Assembly: GCF_030814435.1 (NCBI RefSeq)
Contig: NZ_JAUSUW010000012.1
Span: 1 to 64,000, forward strand
Direction of reading: 5' to 3'
Source of the DNA: Peteryoungia aggregata LMG 23059
GTDB lineage: Bacteria > Pseudomonadota > Alphaproteobacteria > Rhizobiales > Rhizobiaceae
Length of the DNA: 64,000 nucleotides
A model generated the notes under the pieces. The model made no database searches and was not told where the DNA came from. It worked only from the letters and a program-made list of their open reading frames with translations. Shown in pieces: positions 42,665 to 53,063 of the stretch. The translations under genes were made by a program, and so were the position numbers. Position 1 is the stretch's first letter; each line of letters starts with the position of its first letter.

Positions 42665-44983
42665 TTATTTCTTGCGCATGGCCTCGGCGAGCGCGGCACC
42701 GAGGCCGCCCATCGCCGGCTGCTCCGGCTTCGGCGGGCGGGCGTTGGAATGCTTCATGGCATTGGCATTGCCCTTGGCATCGTCGCGCATGGAGGGTTGT
42801 TGCGCCTCGCCGCCGTCTTTCCGCATGGTAAGCGCGATGCGCTTGCGCTTGACGTCGACTTCCACGACGCGGACCTTCACCACATCGCCGGCCTTCACCA
42901 CCTCATGCGGATCCTTGACGAAGCGGTCGGCGAGCTGGGAGACGTGGACCAGGCCATCCTGATGCACGCCGATATCGACGAAGGCGCCGAAGGCAGCGAC
43001 ATTGGTGACCGTGCCTTCCAGCGTCATGCCGATCTTAAGGTCGGTGATCTCGTCGATCCCTTCGGCAAAGGTCGCCGTCTTAAAAGACGGGCGCGGGTCG
43101 CGGCCCGGCTTTTCCAGCTCTGACAGGATGTCCTTGACCGTCGGCAGACCGAACTGCTCGTCGATGAAGCGCTTGGGATCGAGGCTCTTCAGCGTGGCGC
43201 TATCGCCCATCAGGGAACGCAGATCGCGGCCGCAGGCAGCGACGATCTTTTTGGCCACGCCATAGGCTTCCGGGTGGACGGAGGACGCATCGAGCGGCTC
43301 CTTGCCGTTGGGAATACGCAGGAAGCCGGCGCATTGCTCAAACGTGCGGGCGCCGAGGCGTGGCACCTTCAGGAGATCCTTGCGGCTGGCGAAAGGTCCG
43401 GTCTCGTCGCGATGGGCGACGATGGCTTCGGCGGTCGTCTTGCCGAGGCCGGAGACGCGGGCGAGCAGCGGGGCGGATGCCGTGTTCACATCGACGCCGA
43501 CGGCATTCACCGCGTCTTCGACGACGGCATCCAGCGAGCGCCCGAGGCGACCCTGGTCAACGTCATGCTGGTATTGACCGACGCCGATCGACTTCGGCTC
43601 GATCTTGACGAGTTCGGCGAGCGGGTCCTGCAGGCGGCGCGCGATGGAAACGGCACCACGCAAGGAGACGTCGAGATTGGGGAATTCCTTGGCGGCGGTT
43701 TCCGAGGCCGAATAGACCGAGGCGCCGGCTTCCGACACGATGACCTTGGTCGGCTTCGGCGCGGTTGCCGGGAACTGGGCGAGCATGTCGGCCACCAGCT
43801 TTTCCGTCTCGCGGCTGCCCGTGCCGTTGCCAATCGAGATGAGTTCCACATTGTGCTTGCGTATGAGGCTTGCGAGTTCGGTCTGACTGCCCCTGATGTC
43901 GTTGCGCGGCGGGAAGGGATAGACGGTCGTCGTTTCCACAACCTTGCCGGTGCCATCGATCACGGCAACCTTGACGCCGGTGCGGATGCCCGGATCGAGA
44001 CCCATGGTAGGACGGGAACCTGCGGGGGCGGCCAGCAGCAGGTCCTTCAGGTTTCGGGCAAAGACGTGGATCGCTTCTTCTTCGGAGCGTTCGCGCAACT
44101 CGCGCATCAGGTCGAGCGAGAGCGATACGGAGAGCTTCACCCGCCAGGTCCAACCGGCGACCTCCAGCAGCCACTGATCAGCGGGGCCCTTGGCCGCAAC
44201 CTGGTAGGCAGTGGCGATCATGCGCTGGCTGGTCTTGATCGGGGACGTGTCGTCGCGGTCGACTTCGATGGAGAGCGACAGGAACTCCTCGTTCCAGCCG
44301 CGCAGCATGGCGAGCGCCCGGTGACCGGGGACCGTTGCCCAGCGTTCGAAGTGGTCGAAATAGTCGGAGAATTTCGCACCAGCCTCGGCCTTGCCGTCGA
44401 CGAGCTTCGAATAGAGGATCGCGCGATCCTTCATGTCGTTGCGCAGGCGGCCAATGAGATCGGCGTTTTCGGAGATCTGCTCGGCGATGATGTCGCGCGC
44501 ACCTTCGAGGGCGGCCTTCACGTCGAGCACGTCCTCGGTGATGTAGGCTGTGGCCAGCTTCTGCGGATCGCTGGCGCGATCAGCGAGGATCGCGTCGGCC
44601 AGTGGCTGCAGTCCCCTCTCACGGGCGATTTCCGCCTTGGTGCGGCGCTTCGGCTTGTAGGGCAGATAGAGATCCTCGAGTTCGGCCTTGGTGGTGACCT
44701 GGGCGATTTTGCGGGCGAGATCGTCGGTCATCTTGCCCTGGCCGTCGATGCTCTCGAAAATCGATTTGCGGCGGGCGGCAAGCTCGCGGAGATAGATCAG
44801 CCGTTCGGCCAGATTGCGAAGCTGCGTATCATCGAGACCGCCAGTCACCTCCTTGCGGTAGCGGGCGATGAAGGGAACCGTTGCCCCCTCATCCAGCAGG
44901 CCAACGGCGGATATGACCTGGTCGGGGCGGGCGTTGATCTCGGTGGCAATGAGGGCGGCAATGGATCTGATGTCGTCGGCCAT
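42665..44983 (-). CDS. tex: Tex family RNA-binding transcription accessory protein
   Basis: A 772-residue cytoplasmic nucleic-acid-binding protein. The N-terminal Tex helical region (about 1-300) contains [21 protein letters not shown] YqgF/RNase H-like domain follows (about 330-455, [20 protein letters not shown]), then the helix-hairpin-helix block (about 490-570, [20 protein letters not shown]) and an S1 RNA-binding domain (about 650-720, [20 protein letters not shown]). The tail is Lys/Ala-rich. The full-length family order is intact. Role: general transcription/RNA fitness factor. Confidence 0.96.
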   Translation of the reverse strand: MADDIRSIAALIATEINARPDQVISAVGLLDEGATVPFIARYRKEVTGGLDDTQLRNLAERLIYLRELAARRKSIFESIDGQGKMTDDLARKIAQVTTKAELEDLYLPYKPKRRTKAEIARERGLQPLADAILADRASDPQKLATAYITEDVLDVKAALEGARDIIAEQISENADLIGRLRNDMKDRAILYSKLVDGKAEAGAKFSDYFDHFERWATVPGHRALAMLRGWNEEFLSLSIEVDRDDTSPIKTSQRMIATAYQVAAKGPADQWLLEVAGWTWRVKLSVSLSLDLMRELRERSEEEAIHVFARNLKDLLLAAPAGSRPTMGLDPGIRTGVKVAVIDGTGKVVETTTVYPFPPRNDIRGSQTELASLIRKHNVELISIGNGTGSRETEKLVADMLAQFPATAPKPTKVIVSEAGASVYSASETAAKEFPNLDVSLRGAVSIARRLQDPLAELVKIEPKSIGVGQYQHDVDQGRLGRSLDAVVEDAVNAVGVDVNTASAPLLARVSGLGKTTAEAIVAHRDETGPFASRKDLLKVPRLGARTFEQCAGFLRIPNGKEPLDASSVHPEAYGVAKKIVAACGRDLRSLMGDSATLKSLDPKRFIDEQFGLPTVKDILSELEKPGRDPRPSFKTATFAEGIDEITDLKIGMTLEGTVTNVAAFGAFVDIGVHQDGLVHVSQLADRFVKDPHEVVKAGDVVKVRVVEVDVKRKRIALTMRKDGGEAQQPSMRDDAKGNANAMKHSNARPPKPEQPAMGGLGAALAEAMRKK

Positions 44984-45156
44984 GGGTCTTCCGTCTGATC
45001 TGATAAGCGGCGGACCATAGCGGGGGAATGTGGCAAGGCAACGGGCATGCGGTCCACTTCACAGGAAAGCGGGGCCTTTGAAGGTCAATTCGGCTTGACC
45101 TTTGCCCCCTTCCCCCTTAACCGCCGGGCATTCCCTTGTGGCACTGGAGGCTGGTG

Positions 45157-46428
45157 ATGAAGGTTTTGTTGATCGGGTCGGGTGGACGCGAGCATGCTCT
45201 GGCCTGGAAGATCGCCCAGTCGCCTGATCTCACGAAGCTCTATGCCGCCCCCGGCAATCCCGGGATCGCCGAAGAGGCCGAGCTTGTTGCGCTCGATACG
45301 GATGATCACGGCGCGGTTGTTGCCTTCTGCAAGGACAAGGCGATCAACTTCGTCGTCGTCGGGCCGGAAGCGCCGCTGGTTGCTGGTATCGCCGACCGTT
45401 TGCGCGAGGCCGGGATCGCCGTCTTCGGGCCGTCTGCTGCGGCTGCCCAGCTCGAGGGCTCCAAGGGCTTTACCAAGGATGTCTGCGCCCGGTTCAACAT
45501 TCCGACCGGTGCCTATCAGCGTTTCAACAATGCGCCAAAAGCAAAAGCCTATGTGCGCGAACAGGGCGCACCTATTGTCATCAAGGCCGATGGGCTTGCC
45601 GCCGGCAAGGGCGTGACGGTTGCGATGACGCTGGACGAGGCGCTCGCGGCCATCGACGACTGCTTTGAGGGCGCGTTTGGGGCCGCTGGTGCCGAAGTCG
45701 TGGTCGAGGCGTTCCTCGATGGCGAGGAAGCGAGCTTCTTCTGCCTTTCCGACGGCAAGTCGCTTCTGCCGCTCGCCACCGCCCAGGACCACAAGCGCGT
45801 CGGTGACGGCGATACCGGCCCGAACACCGGCGGCATGGGCGCCTATTCGCCGGCACCGGTCATGACGGCAGAGATGGTCGAACGGACGATGAAGGAGATC
45901 ATCGAGCCGACGATGCGCGGCATGGCCGAGATGGGGCATCCCTTCCAGGGCGTGTTCTTCGCCGGGCTGATGATCACGGCCAAGGGGCCGGAGCTCATCG
46001 AATACAATGTGCGCTTCGGCGATCCGGAGACCCAGGTCCTGATGATGCGGCTGAAGAGCGATCTGTTGCCGATCCTCTATGCCTCTGCCACCGGCACGCT
46101 GGATCAGGTGACGGCCGAGTGGAGCGAAGACCCGGCACTGACCGTGGTGCAGGCCTCGAAGGGTTATCCCGGCGCATATGACAAGGCGACGCCGATTGCC
46201 TCTCTTCCTCAGGCCGGTGACGCTGCGAAGGTCTTCCATGCCGGCACCGCGCTGAAGGACGGCCAGCTGGTTGCGACCGGCGGGCGCGTGCTGAATGCCA
46301 CGGCGCGTGGGGCGACCGTCGGGCAAGCCCAGACTGCGGCATACGAGCTTGTCGATGCGGTGCGGTGGGAGAACGGCTTTTGCCGCCGCGACATCGGCTG
46401 GCGGGCAATTTTGCGCGAAAAGGCTTGA
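45157..46428 (+). CDS. purD: Phosphoribosylamine--glycine ligase
   Basis: The second step of purine synthesis: joins phosphoribosylamine and glycine using ATP. A 423-residue ATP-grasp enzyme. N-terminal [28 protein letters not shown] in the ATP-grasp domain near 150; [20 protein letters not shown] near 220; VRFGDPETQ near 290. Start MKVLLIG (45157) with GGAGG upstream is preferred over 45136. Divergent from tex, with about 170 bp between. Confidence 0.97.
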   Translation: MKVLLIGSGGREHALAWKIAQSPDLTKLYAAPGNPGIAEEAELVALDTDDHGAVVAFCKDKAINFVVVGPEAPLVAGIADRLREAGIAVFGPSAAAAQLEGSKGFTKDVCARFNIPTGAYQRFNNAPKAKAYVREQGAPIVIKADGLAAGKGVTVAMTLDEALAAIDDCFEGAFGAAGAEVVVEAFLDGEEASFFCLSDGKSLLPLATAQDHKRVGDGDTGPNTGGMGAYSPAPVMTAEMVERTMKEIIEPTMRGMAEMGHPFQGVFFAGLMITAKGPELIEYNVRFGDPETQVLMMRLKSDLLPILYASATGTLDQVTAEWSEDPALTVVQASKGYPGAYDKATPIASLPQAGDAAKVFHAGTALKDGQLVATGGRVLNATARGATVGQAQTAAYELVDAVRWENGFCRRDIGWRAILREKA

Positions 46429-46549
46429 TTTCGAGTGCTTCGACCGGGGTTTCGGATGAAAATCCGGCCGTTCGCTCAAATTTTACCAAAGCTCCTGACC
46501 GGATCGAAAGAAACGGCTGATAGTCTTCTCCCAACAATCGGGGAAGACC

Positions 46550-47002
46550 ATGATGCGCCGTATCGCTTCAACATCCGTGCTGCTCGCAGCCTCCATGTTC
46601 GCCATGCCTGTGCTGGCGGGATCGATATCGACGATAAGCGGGCTCGCCGCCAGCAATCCCAGCATCCTTGAAATCGACTGTGCGCACTGCCCGCCGCCCG
46701 CACCGCGCACGGACAAGTCGCACTATCAGGTCCCGACAGTTCCGCGCGGCAGCCAGACTGCCGAAGTGGTCGAGGTCGATGGCGAGAAGAAGCTGAAGCG
46801 GGTGGAAAGCTGGCTCGGCGGATCTCCTGTCGTGGTCTACACCTCAGCTGCCGGCTGGGCCACAGACGGCTCAACCATCATGGCTGGTACCATTGCAGGG
46901 CCGACCGAGATCGACCGTGGCGCGACGACGGCAGCAGTCGAGCCTGTTGCAGCCTCCCAGACGGCGCCTGCGCTCGCGGGCTTTGAACTTCGATTGAACT
47001 GA
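46550..47002 (+). CDS. Secreted HPE1-like domain protein
   Basis: A 150-residue exported protein. Signal peptide residues 1-23 (STSVLLAASMFAMPVLA). The mature part has a CAHCPPPAPR motif with two Cys, then YQVPTVPRGSQTAEVVEVDG and KKLKRVESWLGGSPVVVYTS. This pattern resembles rhizobial proteins annotated as plant-virulence-effector HPE1-like, named after a Liberibacter protein. A role in plant interaction is not shown. The last 50 residues are Thr/Ala-rich. A hairpin follows the gene. Confidence 0.6.
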   Translation: MMRRIASTSVLLAASMFAMPVLAGSISTISGLAASNPSILEIDCAHCPPPAPRTDKSHYQVPTVPRGSQTAEVVEVDGEKKLKRVESWLGGSPVVVYTSAAGWATDGSTIMAGTIAGPTEIDRGATTAAVEPVAASQTAPALAGFELRLN

Positions 47003-47061
47003 TCCCCCAATCCGCCCGCCAAACGATCCGGGCGCGGCGGTCTCTCGTGGTCGACACGGAC

Positions 47062-47090
47062 ATAACGCCCGGCCCAGTCCCGGGCGTTAT
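47062..47090. terminator. Hairpin after HPE1-like gene
   Basis: ATAACGCCCGG (47062-47072) and CCGGGCGTTAT (47080-47090) form a perfect 11-bp stem but lack a T tract. It shares the AACGCCCGG stem with the terminator at 49164-49192. The rest of 47003-47277 is AT-rich near 47105-47150 and probably carries the chemoreceptor promoter. Confidence 0.55.
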
Positions 47091-47277
47091 GCCGTTAGTC
47101 ATACCCCATAATTAAATGGTGTATTTTTATAGTGTGATATTTTCAGGTGCTTAAAGTCATCTCAATCTTTGGCGATGACACTCTGTCCCAAATCATCGGG
47201 ACATGAGGTGCCGATCCGTTCGACTGACCCAAGTCCAGGCGCCCGAACCGCTCGACAGATGAAAGCTCCCTCGCCCG

Positions 47278-49098
47278 ATGAAAAACCTCCGGATTTCTCT
47301 TCAACTCTTCATGCTGATCGGCGGCCTGATGGCCGCGTTTTCCATCGCGACCTACCTTGAGGTCCGGTCATCTTCCGCCGCCATCTATCAGCAGCGCTAC
47401 GAATTGCTGCGGACGCAGGTGGAAACGGCTCTGTCCATCTTCAAGGATTTCAACGACCGCGCAGTCGCCGGCGAATTCTCTGTCGAAGAGGCGCAGAAGC
47501 TGGCTTACACGCAGGTCGGAAAGCTGCGCTTCGAACCCGACGGCTATTTCTTTGCCTATGACTACGATGTCGTGATGATCTTCCATCCGAACCAGAAGCT
47601 GGTCGGTCAATCCAGCAAGGGCAAGGGCGACTCGACGGGCTTCAACTACCGCGACGAACTGGTGAAGCAAGGCCAGGCCGGCGGCGGTTTCGTCGAGTTC
47701 CTCGGTCCCAAGCCCGGCAAGGATCCGGAAGACCGGACCTATCCGAAAGCAGCCTATGGCAAGGCTTTTGAACCCTGGAAGGTCGTTCTGATCACCGGCC
47801 TCTACACTGATGACCTGAAGGCCGAGATCCGCTCGACCATTCTCAAGACCGTTGCCGTGTCGGTCGGCATTCTTATTCTGGCCCTGCTTGCCGCTTATGT
47901 CGTGATCCGCAACATCACCAAGCCGCTCAAGGCGATCCATGATGCGCTGGAAGCGGTGGCTGACGAAAATGTCAGCATCAGTATTCCGCATACGGATATG
48001 CGCAATGAAGTGGGCCTGATGGCCGCGGCGACGAAGAGCCTGCAGGACAAGGTGCGCGAGCGTCACGCAATGGCAGCGCGACAGGAAGAACAGCAGCGCG
48101 AGCTGGATGGCGAACGGCAGCAAAACGTCGAGATGCAGGCAAGCGAAGCCCGCCAGCAGGCGCATGTCGTGTCGACCATCGGCCAGTCGCTGGAGCAGCT
48201 CGCCCATGGCGACCTGACCGTTCGCTGCGCCGATCTCGGACCGAAATATGCGGGCTTGCGCGACAACTTCAACGATGCACTCGCCCGTCTCGAAGAGGCC
48301 ATGGCGCGCGTCAACCTCAAGGGCAACGATATCGCCGTCTCCAAGGAAGAGATCCGTCGCGCATCCGGCGAGCTTGCCACCCGCACCGAACGTCAGGCGG
48401 CCAATCTCGAAGAAACCTCGGCTGCTCTTGACGAACTGACCGTGGCCGTACGCCAGACGGCGGATGGTGCGCGGGAAGCGGCAAACCGGGTCGGCACCGT
48501 CAGCGGCGAAGCCCGCCAGAGCGACGAAATCGTCACCAAGGCGATCAATGCGATGAGCGGCATCGAGCAGTCGTCTGCCGAAATCACCAAGATCATCGGC
48601 GTGATTGACGAAATCGCCTTCCAGACAAACCTGCTGGCGCTGAATGCCGGCGTCGAGGCAGCGCGCGCCGGGGAAAGCGGCAAGGGCTTTGCGGTCGTTG
48701 CGCAGGAAGTGCGTGAACTTGCCCAGCGCTCGGCGGCCGCCGCCAAGGAAATCAAGGACCAGATCGCCCGGTCTTCCTCCCAGGTTGAACAGGGCGTGCA
48801 ACTGGTCGGCCAGGCCGGCGAGGCGCTGAAGCGCATTTCCGACCAGATCGCCAGCGCCAACGACATCGTCTCGAAGATCTCGCACAGCGCCCAGGAGCAG
48901 GACACGACCCTGCGTTCGATCTCCGCCTCGATGAACCAGCTTGACCAGGCGACCCAGCAGAACGCCGCGATGGCCGAAGAGACCACGGCCTCTGCCGAGG
49001 TTCTGGCCAATGATACGGGCGACCTTTTGAATCTGATCCGCAGCTTCAAGACCGGCCAGTCCGGCGGCGGCCAGCAGGCCTACCGCATGGCGAGTTGA
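47278..49098 (+). CDS. Methyl-accepting chemotaxis protein with sCache sensor
   Basis: A 606-residue chemoreceptor: membrane helix 1 (about 10-30), a periplasmic single-Cache domain (about 32-185; [20 protein letters not shown] and [16 protein letters not shown], as in sCache_2 sensors for small organic acids), helix 2 (about 190-212), HAMP, and the signalling domain with [20 protein letters not shown]. It is shorter than the first chemoreceptor and has a different sensor, so it binds another ligand. It ends ...[11 protein letters not shown], without a CheR pentapeptide, and is followed by a strong terminator. Confidence 0.94.
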   Translation: MKNLRISLQLFMLIGGLMAAFSIATYLEVRSSSAAIYQQRYELLRTQVETALSIFKDFNDRAVAGEFSVEEAQKLAYTQVGKLRFEPDGYFFAYDYDVVMIFHPNQKLVGQSSKGKGDSTGFNYRDELVKQGQAGGGFVEFLGPKPGKDPEDRTYPKAAYGKAFEPWKVVLITGLYTDDLKAEIRSTILKTVAVSVGILILALLAAYVVIRNITKPLKAIHDALEAVADENVSISIPHTDMRNEVGLMAAATKSLQDKVRERHAMAARQEEQQRELDGERQQNVEMQASEARQQAHVVSTIGQSLEQLAHGDLTVRCADLGPKYAGLRDNFNDALARLEEAMARVNLKGNDIAVSKEEIRRASGELATRTERQAANLEETSAALDELTVAVRQTADGAREAANRVGTVSGEARQSDEIVTKAINAMSGIEQSSAEITKIIGVIDEIAFQTNLLALNAGVEAARAGESGKGFAVVAQEVRELAQRSAAAAKEIKDQIARSSSQVEQGVQLVGQAGEALKRISDQIASANDIVSKISHSAQEQDTTLRSISASMNQLDQATQQNAAMAEETTASAEVLANDTGDLLNLIRSFKTGQSGGGQQAYRMAS

Positions 49099-49163
49099 GC
49101 CGGAAGCTCGGGCCATCCTGGGAATGCGGGCATGGCCAAGGCTCAGCCCAATGGTATCGACAC

Positions 49164-49192
49164 AACGCCCGGGGTTTCCCGGGCGTTTTTTT
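49164..49192 (+). terminator. Rho-independent terminator after chemoreceptor
   Basis: AACGCCCGGG (49164-49173) and CCCGGGCGTT (49178-49187) with a short loop, followed by a seven-T run (49186-49192). Confidence 0.9.
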
Positions 49193-49222
49193 CATCGGTC
49201 AGCCAGCACATGGCCGTCTCAC

Positions 49223-49906
49223 TCAGGAAAACACCATCATCGGCTGGGCCAGCCGTTCGGCGGGACCAATCCAGGCATAGGCGAGAAGACAGGGGTCCCT
49301 TTCGCCGGTGGTGATGCGATGCTCGTAGCCGGGGGGATTGTAGATCAGGGAACCCGGCATATAGACCGCGCTGTCGTTTTCAGACCAGGCCCCAGCCATG
49401 GAAACGTAGCTCTCCTCGATTCCGGCATGGTTGTGCTCAGGGTAGGTCGTGCCGGGTGCAAACAGCACGAAGCCCAGGATCAGCCCGTCAGACTGGATCG
49501 GCCCCTGTGGCCCCAAAATCTCACAATAGGCATAGTTGCGCTCGAGAGAGGGTGGAACCTGCTTGTAGCCGTATTCCCAGCTTAGTTGGTTTTCGAGCCG
49601 TGACAGAACCCTGCTCATACCTGCCATGGCGCCACACCGCCCCAGATCAAGAGTGCGCGGCAGATGCGCCACGACAGGCTTGCTTGCCGGTTCACGCTCC
49701 AGTATGGGCGCGTCTGCCGCAATCACGCCCGCAAGGGCTTCGCGGACGCGATCCTGGTGACTGCGGATGACCTTGCTGCCCCCGGCCGAGCATGAGCTAT
49801 AGAAGGTGTCGAATTCCTGCAGCAGATAGTGCCAGTCCGGCGCATCGCTGAGGCGTCGGACTGCGGCCCCTGCCAATCGCTCATGGTTAGATTGCCCAAT
49901 CTCCAT
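49223..49906 (-). CDS. dddL: DMSP lyase, DddL type (cupin)
   Basis: Cleaves dimethylsulfoniopropionate to dimethyl sulfide and acrylate. The 227 residues from MEIGQSNHER fit DddL. The C-terminal cupin shows the metal ligands H158-N-H160, E164, Y167 and H196 in YPEHNHAGIEESY and NPPGYEHRITTG. The N-terminal WHYLLQEFDTFYSSCSAGGS then IRSHQ and the central RNYAYCEILGPQGPIQSD also fit the DddL group rather than shorter DddQ/DddW cupins. It is 13 bp after acuI and last in acuR-acuI-dddL, the order known in Rhodobacter sphaeroides. The frame opens to 49948, inside acuI. Confidence 0.85.
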   Translation of the reverse strand: MEIGQSNHERLAGAAVRRLSDAPDWHYLLQEFDTFYSSCSAGGSKVIRSHQDRVREALAGVIAADAPILEREPASKPVVAHLPRTLDLGRCGAMAGMSRVLSRLENQLSWEYGYKQVPPSLERNYAYCEILGPQGPIQSDGLILGFVLFAPGTTYPEHNHAGIEESYVSMAGAWSENDSAVYMPGSLIYNPPGYEHRITTGERDPCLLAYAWIGPAERLAQPMMVFS

Positions 49907-49919
49907 CAACCAGATCTCC

Positions 49920-50912
49920 TCAACCCAGCATCGGATTGATGGGGACAATGACGCGACCGCGCACCTTGCCTTCCAGGAAGGCCGGCACTCTGTCGATCAC
50001 ATCTGCCAAGGGGAGTTCCGTGATCATGGCTTCAAGCCTCTCCATATCGAGTTCCTCGGCCAGCCTGCCCCAGGCCGCCATACGGTCGGGCTTGGGACAC
50101 ATGACGCTGTCGATGCCGGCGAGCGTTACGCCGCGCAGGATGAAGGGGGCAACCGTGGTGGGCAGATCCATGCTGGCGGCCAAACCGCAAGCGGCAACTA
50201 CGCCACGATAGCGCATGGCGGCAATGACATTGGCGAGCACCAGACCGCCGGCCACATCCACGGCGCCTGCCCAGCGCTCTTTGGCCAGCGGACGGCCCGG
50301 CTGGGACAGTTCCGCCCGGTCGATAATCGAACTGGCGCCCAGGCTAGTCAGGTATGCGGCCTCTGATGGCCTGCCCGTCACCGCAGCAACCGTGTAACCC
50401 TTGGCGGCGAGGAGGGCGACAGCCACGCTGCCGACGCCCCCGGCGGCGCCCGTTACGACGACATCGCCACTCTGCGGCCCGATGCCGTGACGCTCCAACG
50501 CCATGACGCACAGCATGGCCGTATATCCCGCCGTGCCGATGGCCATGGCCTGGCGCAGGCTGATCGCCTCTGGCACAGGCACGAGCCAGTCCCCGTTCAC
50601 CCGAGCCTGACCGGCAAGCCCGCCCCAGTGCTTTTCGCCAACGCCCCAGCCGTTCAGGAGGACGCGGTCTCCGGCTTTGAATTCCGGATGGCTGCTCTCC
50701 CTGATCACGCCGGAAAAGTCCACGCCGGGGACCATCGGAAAGCTGCGGACCACGGGCGAGGCACCGGTGATGGCAAGCGCATCCTTATAGTTCAGGGTCG
50801 AGAAGGCCACATCGACAAGCACATCGCCCTCCGGCAGGTCCTGCGTGGCCAGCTGGGTCAGTCTGACGGTCTGCCCGCTTTCCGGCTTCTCAATGACGAT
50901 GGCATCAAACAT
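49920..50912 (-). CDS. acuI: Acrylyl-CoA reductase (NADPH)
   Basis: A medium-chain reductase of 330 residues (YhdH/AcuI type) that reduces acryloyl-CoA to propionyl-CoA, detoxifying the acrylate product of DMSP cleavage. The NADPH fold contains [20 protein letters not shown] near 150-170; the start [20 protein letters not shown] and the end [12 protein letters not shown] are typical. It lacks the structural-zinc Cys cluster of alcohol dehydrogenases. It lies between the TetR regulator (14 bp) and dddL (13 bp). Confidence 0.92.
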   Translation of the reverse strand: MFDAIVIEKPESGQTVRLTQLATQDLPEGDVLVDVAFSTLNYKDALAITGASPVVRSFPMVPGVDFSGVIRESSHPEFKAGDRVLLNGWGVGEKHWGGLAGQARVNGDWLVPVPEAISLRQAMAIGTAGYTAMLCVMALERHGIGPQSGDVVVTGAAGGVGSVAVALLAAKGYTVAAVTGRPSEAAYLTSLGASSIIDRAELSQPGRPLAKERWAGAVDVAGGLVLANVIAAMRYRGVVAACGLAASMDLPTTVAPFILRGVTLAGIDSVMCPKPDRMAAWGRLAEELDMERLEAMITELPLADVIDRVPAFLEGKVRGRVIVPINPMLG

Positions 50913-50926
50913 GTCTCTCTCCCGTT

Positions 50927-51580
50927 TCAGTTCAGCATGGCGAAAAAGCCGTCGGCGAAGATCGTGAGCGGCTCAGGCCTCTGTTCCAGCTTGGCGCGGA
51001 GCACCGCACCTTCCCAGCCGATCCAGAAGATCGCTGCCAGTCGTACCGGATCATGGTGGGCGGCGATCTCGCCCGCCGTCTGGGCGCTCGCCAGGCAGGT
51101 GGCCGTGCGCCTCTGCCAATCCTCCAGCGCGTCGATGAGCTTTGCCCGATATTCCTGTGGCAGGGCGCCCATTTCCTGGCCGAGATTGCCGATCAGGCAC
51201 CCGCGCGTAAATCCGTGGCGTTCCATGCCCATCCGGGCATCCGCGACAAAGGCCCTCAGACGCTCCAGCGGCGACAGGCTCTCCTCTGAAAAGCAGCGAT
51301 CGAGCTTGTCGACAAAATAGGCGTGGTAGGCATCGATGAGCGCGCTGCCAAAATCGGCCTTGCTCTGGAAATAATGGTAAAAACCGCCCTTTGGAACGGA
51401 TGCTTCGCGCAGGATCTCATCAAGACCGACGGCAGAATAGCCTTTCTGGGTCAGAAAGATCAGGCCGGCGCGGAGCAGGCGCTGCCGCGCCTCGGCATCC
51501 TCAGGCGCCCGTCTCGGTCGACCCCTTGGCCTCGTTGCATCGCCTGCGGTGTCTTGTTTCTGACGCGATCCTTGGTTCAT
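50927..51580 (-). CDS. acuR: TetR-family regulator of the DMSP operon, AcuR-like
   Basis: A 217-residue TetR repressor. After a disordered basic start ([20 protein letters not shown]), the HTH is [20 protein letters not shown] then YFQSKADF, followed by the ligand-binding helices with [13 protein letters not shown]. In Rhodobacter, AcuR binds acrylate and derepresses acuI and dddL; the same gene order here supports that role. Start MNQGSRQ at 51580 is preferred: the upstream ATG at 51598 would lie within the inverted repeat presumed to be its operator. Confidence 0.85.
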   Translation of the reverse strand: MNQGSRQKQDTAGDATRPRGRPRRAPEDAEARQRLLRAGLIFLTQKGYSAVGLDEILREASVPKGGFYHYFQSKADFGSALIDAYHAYFVDKLDRCFSEESLSPLERLRAFVADARMGMERHGFTRGCLIGNLGQEMGALPQEYRAKLIDALEDWQRRTATCLASAQTAGEIAAHHDPVRLAAIFWIGWEGAVLRAKLEQRPEPLTIFADGFFAMLN

Positions 51581-51588
51581 GACAAATT

Positions 51589-51608
51589 CATAGACCAATC
51601 AGTCCATG
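51589..51608 (-). promoter_or_regulatory. Putative AcuR operator
   Basis: CATAGAC-CAATCA-GTCCATG is an inverted repeat with one mismatch, lying 9 bp upstream of the acuR start at 51580. TetR repressors normally autoregulate through such sites. Confidence 0.5.
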
Positions 51609-51621
51609 AAATAAAGCCGTC

Positions 51622-52140
51622 TTATGGCCCACTGGCGACTGCGTATTCTCCCAGGCTGGCGAACAGTTGATCAATCTGCCGATCCGAAAAGACGCTGATG
51701 CCGGCGGCCCGCATCAGGGCCGCCGTGACCCCGAAGCCCGGATGGCGAGTGCCGGAAAACGAGCCGTCATAGATGAAGCCCGATCCGCAAGAGGGGCTGC
51801 AGTCGATCAGGAGCGCGAAGCGACAGTTCTGCTCGTTCGCAAATGCGACCGCCTTCTTGCCGCCCTCAACGAATTCTGCGGTCACATCGCCGCCCGTCAC
51901 CTCCAGCACGCGGGCACGTCCGGCAAGGACATCCTCGCCGTTCATGCCGCCTTCGATTTCCGCAGGTGGGCGCGGCGTGGGCAGGCCACCCGCCTGTTCG
52001 GGACAATAGCCGACGAGGAGGCCCTCTGCCTTCCATCGCTCGATCAAGGGATCATGAAGCGGCTTGCCCTTGCCGTCGTAACGAACGGGACGGCCGAGCA
52101 GGCAGGCGCTGATGAGGATTTTGGGGGGCATGGAGGTCAT
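51622..52140 (-). CDS. DUF523 family protein
   Basis: A 172-residue cytoplasmic protein of the DUF523 family: N-terminal KILISACLLGRPVRYDGKGK, CPEQAGGLPTPRPPAEIEGG, and CRFALLIDCSPSCGSGFIYD with a CSPSCG motif near 115. The conserved Cys residues suggest metal or thiol chemistry, but no member's reaction is established to my knowledge. Its start overlaps the parE stop by 4 bp, so it may be read with the parDE operon, or simply have landed beside it. Confidence 0.85.
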   Translation of the reverse strand: MTSMPPKILISACLLGRPVRYDGKGKPLHDPLIERWKAEGLLVGYCPEQAGGLPTPRPPAEIEGGMNGEDVLAGRARVLEVTGGDVTAEFVEGGKKAVAFANEQNCRFALLIDCSPSCGSGFIYDGSFSGTRHPGFGVTAALMRAAGISVFSDRQIDQLFASLGEYAVASGP

Positions 52141-52436
52141 TCGTCCAGTTTACCCAGATGGTCGGCTCGCTCGTGAATGATGCGAACGACTTCCACCATG
52201 CCATCCTCCAGAATGACATAGAAGATCAGATGTGAGCCGCATCGTCGGCGACGGTAGCCATGCCGCAATGAAGGTACCTCACTGCCTGACAACGGATAGG
52301 TTCCGATTTCCGCGATCATCGCAAGGATCTGCCTGAGGTATCGTTCGGCTTGAGCCTCAGACCATCGATCCCGCGTGTAGTCACCGATGTCGAGAAAATC
52401 CTGGCGTGCGGCCGGACTAAGCCGGATCTCAGCCAC
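52137..52436 (-). CDS. parE: ParE/RelE-family toxin
   Basis: A 99-residue toxin: AEIRLSPAARQDFLDIGDYT, RDRWSEAQAERYLRQILAMI and the late RRRRCGSHLIFYVILEDGMV then VVRIIHERAD. This is the ParE pattern (gyrase-directed toxins) rather than RelE, because the ribonuclease residues of RelE are lacking. It overlaps the ParD-like gene by 8 bp on its 5' side. Confidence 0.88.
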   Translation of the reverse strand: MAEIRLSPAARQDFLDIGDYTRDRWSEAQAERYLRQILAMIAEIGTYPLSGSEVPSLRHGYRRRRCGSHLIFYVILEDGMVEVVRIIHERADHLGKLDE

Positions 52437-52680
52437 GGCTCTTCCATCTTTCTCGCACAGAATCCATGAGATCTTCGGGATCGAACGGCACGGACGGCCC
52501 GCTGTTTTCGCCCTCGATCAGCGCACTGCGCAGCCATTCGATCCGCGCCTGCTCTTCCTTCAGAAGCTTGAGGCCGGCCTCGACCACATCTTCGGCAGAC
52601 TTGAACGCACCGCTTTCGAGCTGGGACTTGACGAAGCTGTCATAGGGCTCGGCAATGGTGACCTGAACGGGCTTGTTCAT
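52429..52680 (-). CDS. parD: ParD-family antitoxin
   Basis: An 83-residue antitoxin. The N-terminal ribbon-helix-helix is VQVTIAEPYDSFVKSQLESG then AFKSAEDVVEAGLKLLKEEQ, followed by a flexible acidic toxin-binding tail ending DSVRERWKSRG. It precedes and overlaps parE, the standard antitoxin-first order; the RHH part would repress the operon. Confidence 0.9.
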   Translation of the reverse strand: MNKPVQVTIAEPYDSFVKSQLESGAFKSAEDVVEAGLKLLKEEQARIEWLRSALIEGENSGPSVPFDPEDLMDSVRERWKSRG

Positions 52681-52747
52681 GCGGATGGCTTCCTCTGGAC
52701 TGCCAGGAATTGGACATTATCACCAATGCTCGCGCAGCCAAACATGC

Positions 52748-53062
52748 TCACGCAGCCTTCACTGCGATCTGCACGCCGGTTTCGTCCTGCAGCAGGCGGA
52801 TGACGGCGAAGAGATTGTCGGCGCGCGGGTTTCCGGACGGGCCGAACATGCGCATCAGGCTCTTAGGCGGCAGACCGGACTTTTGGCCAAGTTCCTGAAA
52901 ACCGATGGTGGCGTTGATGTAATCGCGCAAAAGAGAGCGACCGGTTTCGACGTCACCCGACAACAGGAGCTCGATCGCTTCGCTCATCAGGGCTGCCCGA
53001 AATGCAGGGTCTGCCTGCGCTCGATCTCGCACTGTTTCCTTGAAGTCTCTCGTCAAAGCCAT
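52748..53062 (-). CDS. HTH antitoxin of a RelE/HigB-type pair
   Basis: A 104-residue protein from MALTRDFKETV with a Cro/Xre-type helix-turn-helix: INATIGFQELGQKSGLPPKS then LMRMFGPSGNPRADNLFAVI. It is of the addiction-module antidote (HigA2-like) group in which the toxin gene comes first. It begins 1 bp after the toxin stop. The frame is open to 53146, inside the toxin gene. Confidence 0.87.
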   Translation of the reverse strand: MALTRDFKETVRDRAQADPAFRAALMSEAIELLLSGDVETGRSLLRDYINATIGFQELGQKSGLPPKSLMRMFGPSGNPRADNLFAVIRLLQDETGVQIAVKAA

Positions 53063-53063
53063 G

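Noticed and set aside
43274..44998. A 574-codon plus-strand frame across tex
   Set aside because: Antisense shadow of an intact, well-recognised gene; composition is a Gly/Asp-rich artefact of the opposite frame.
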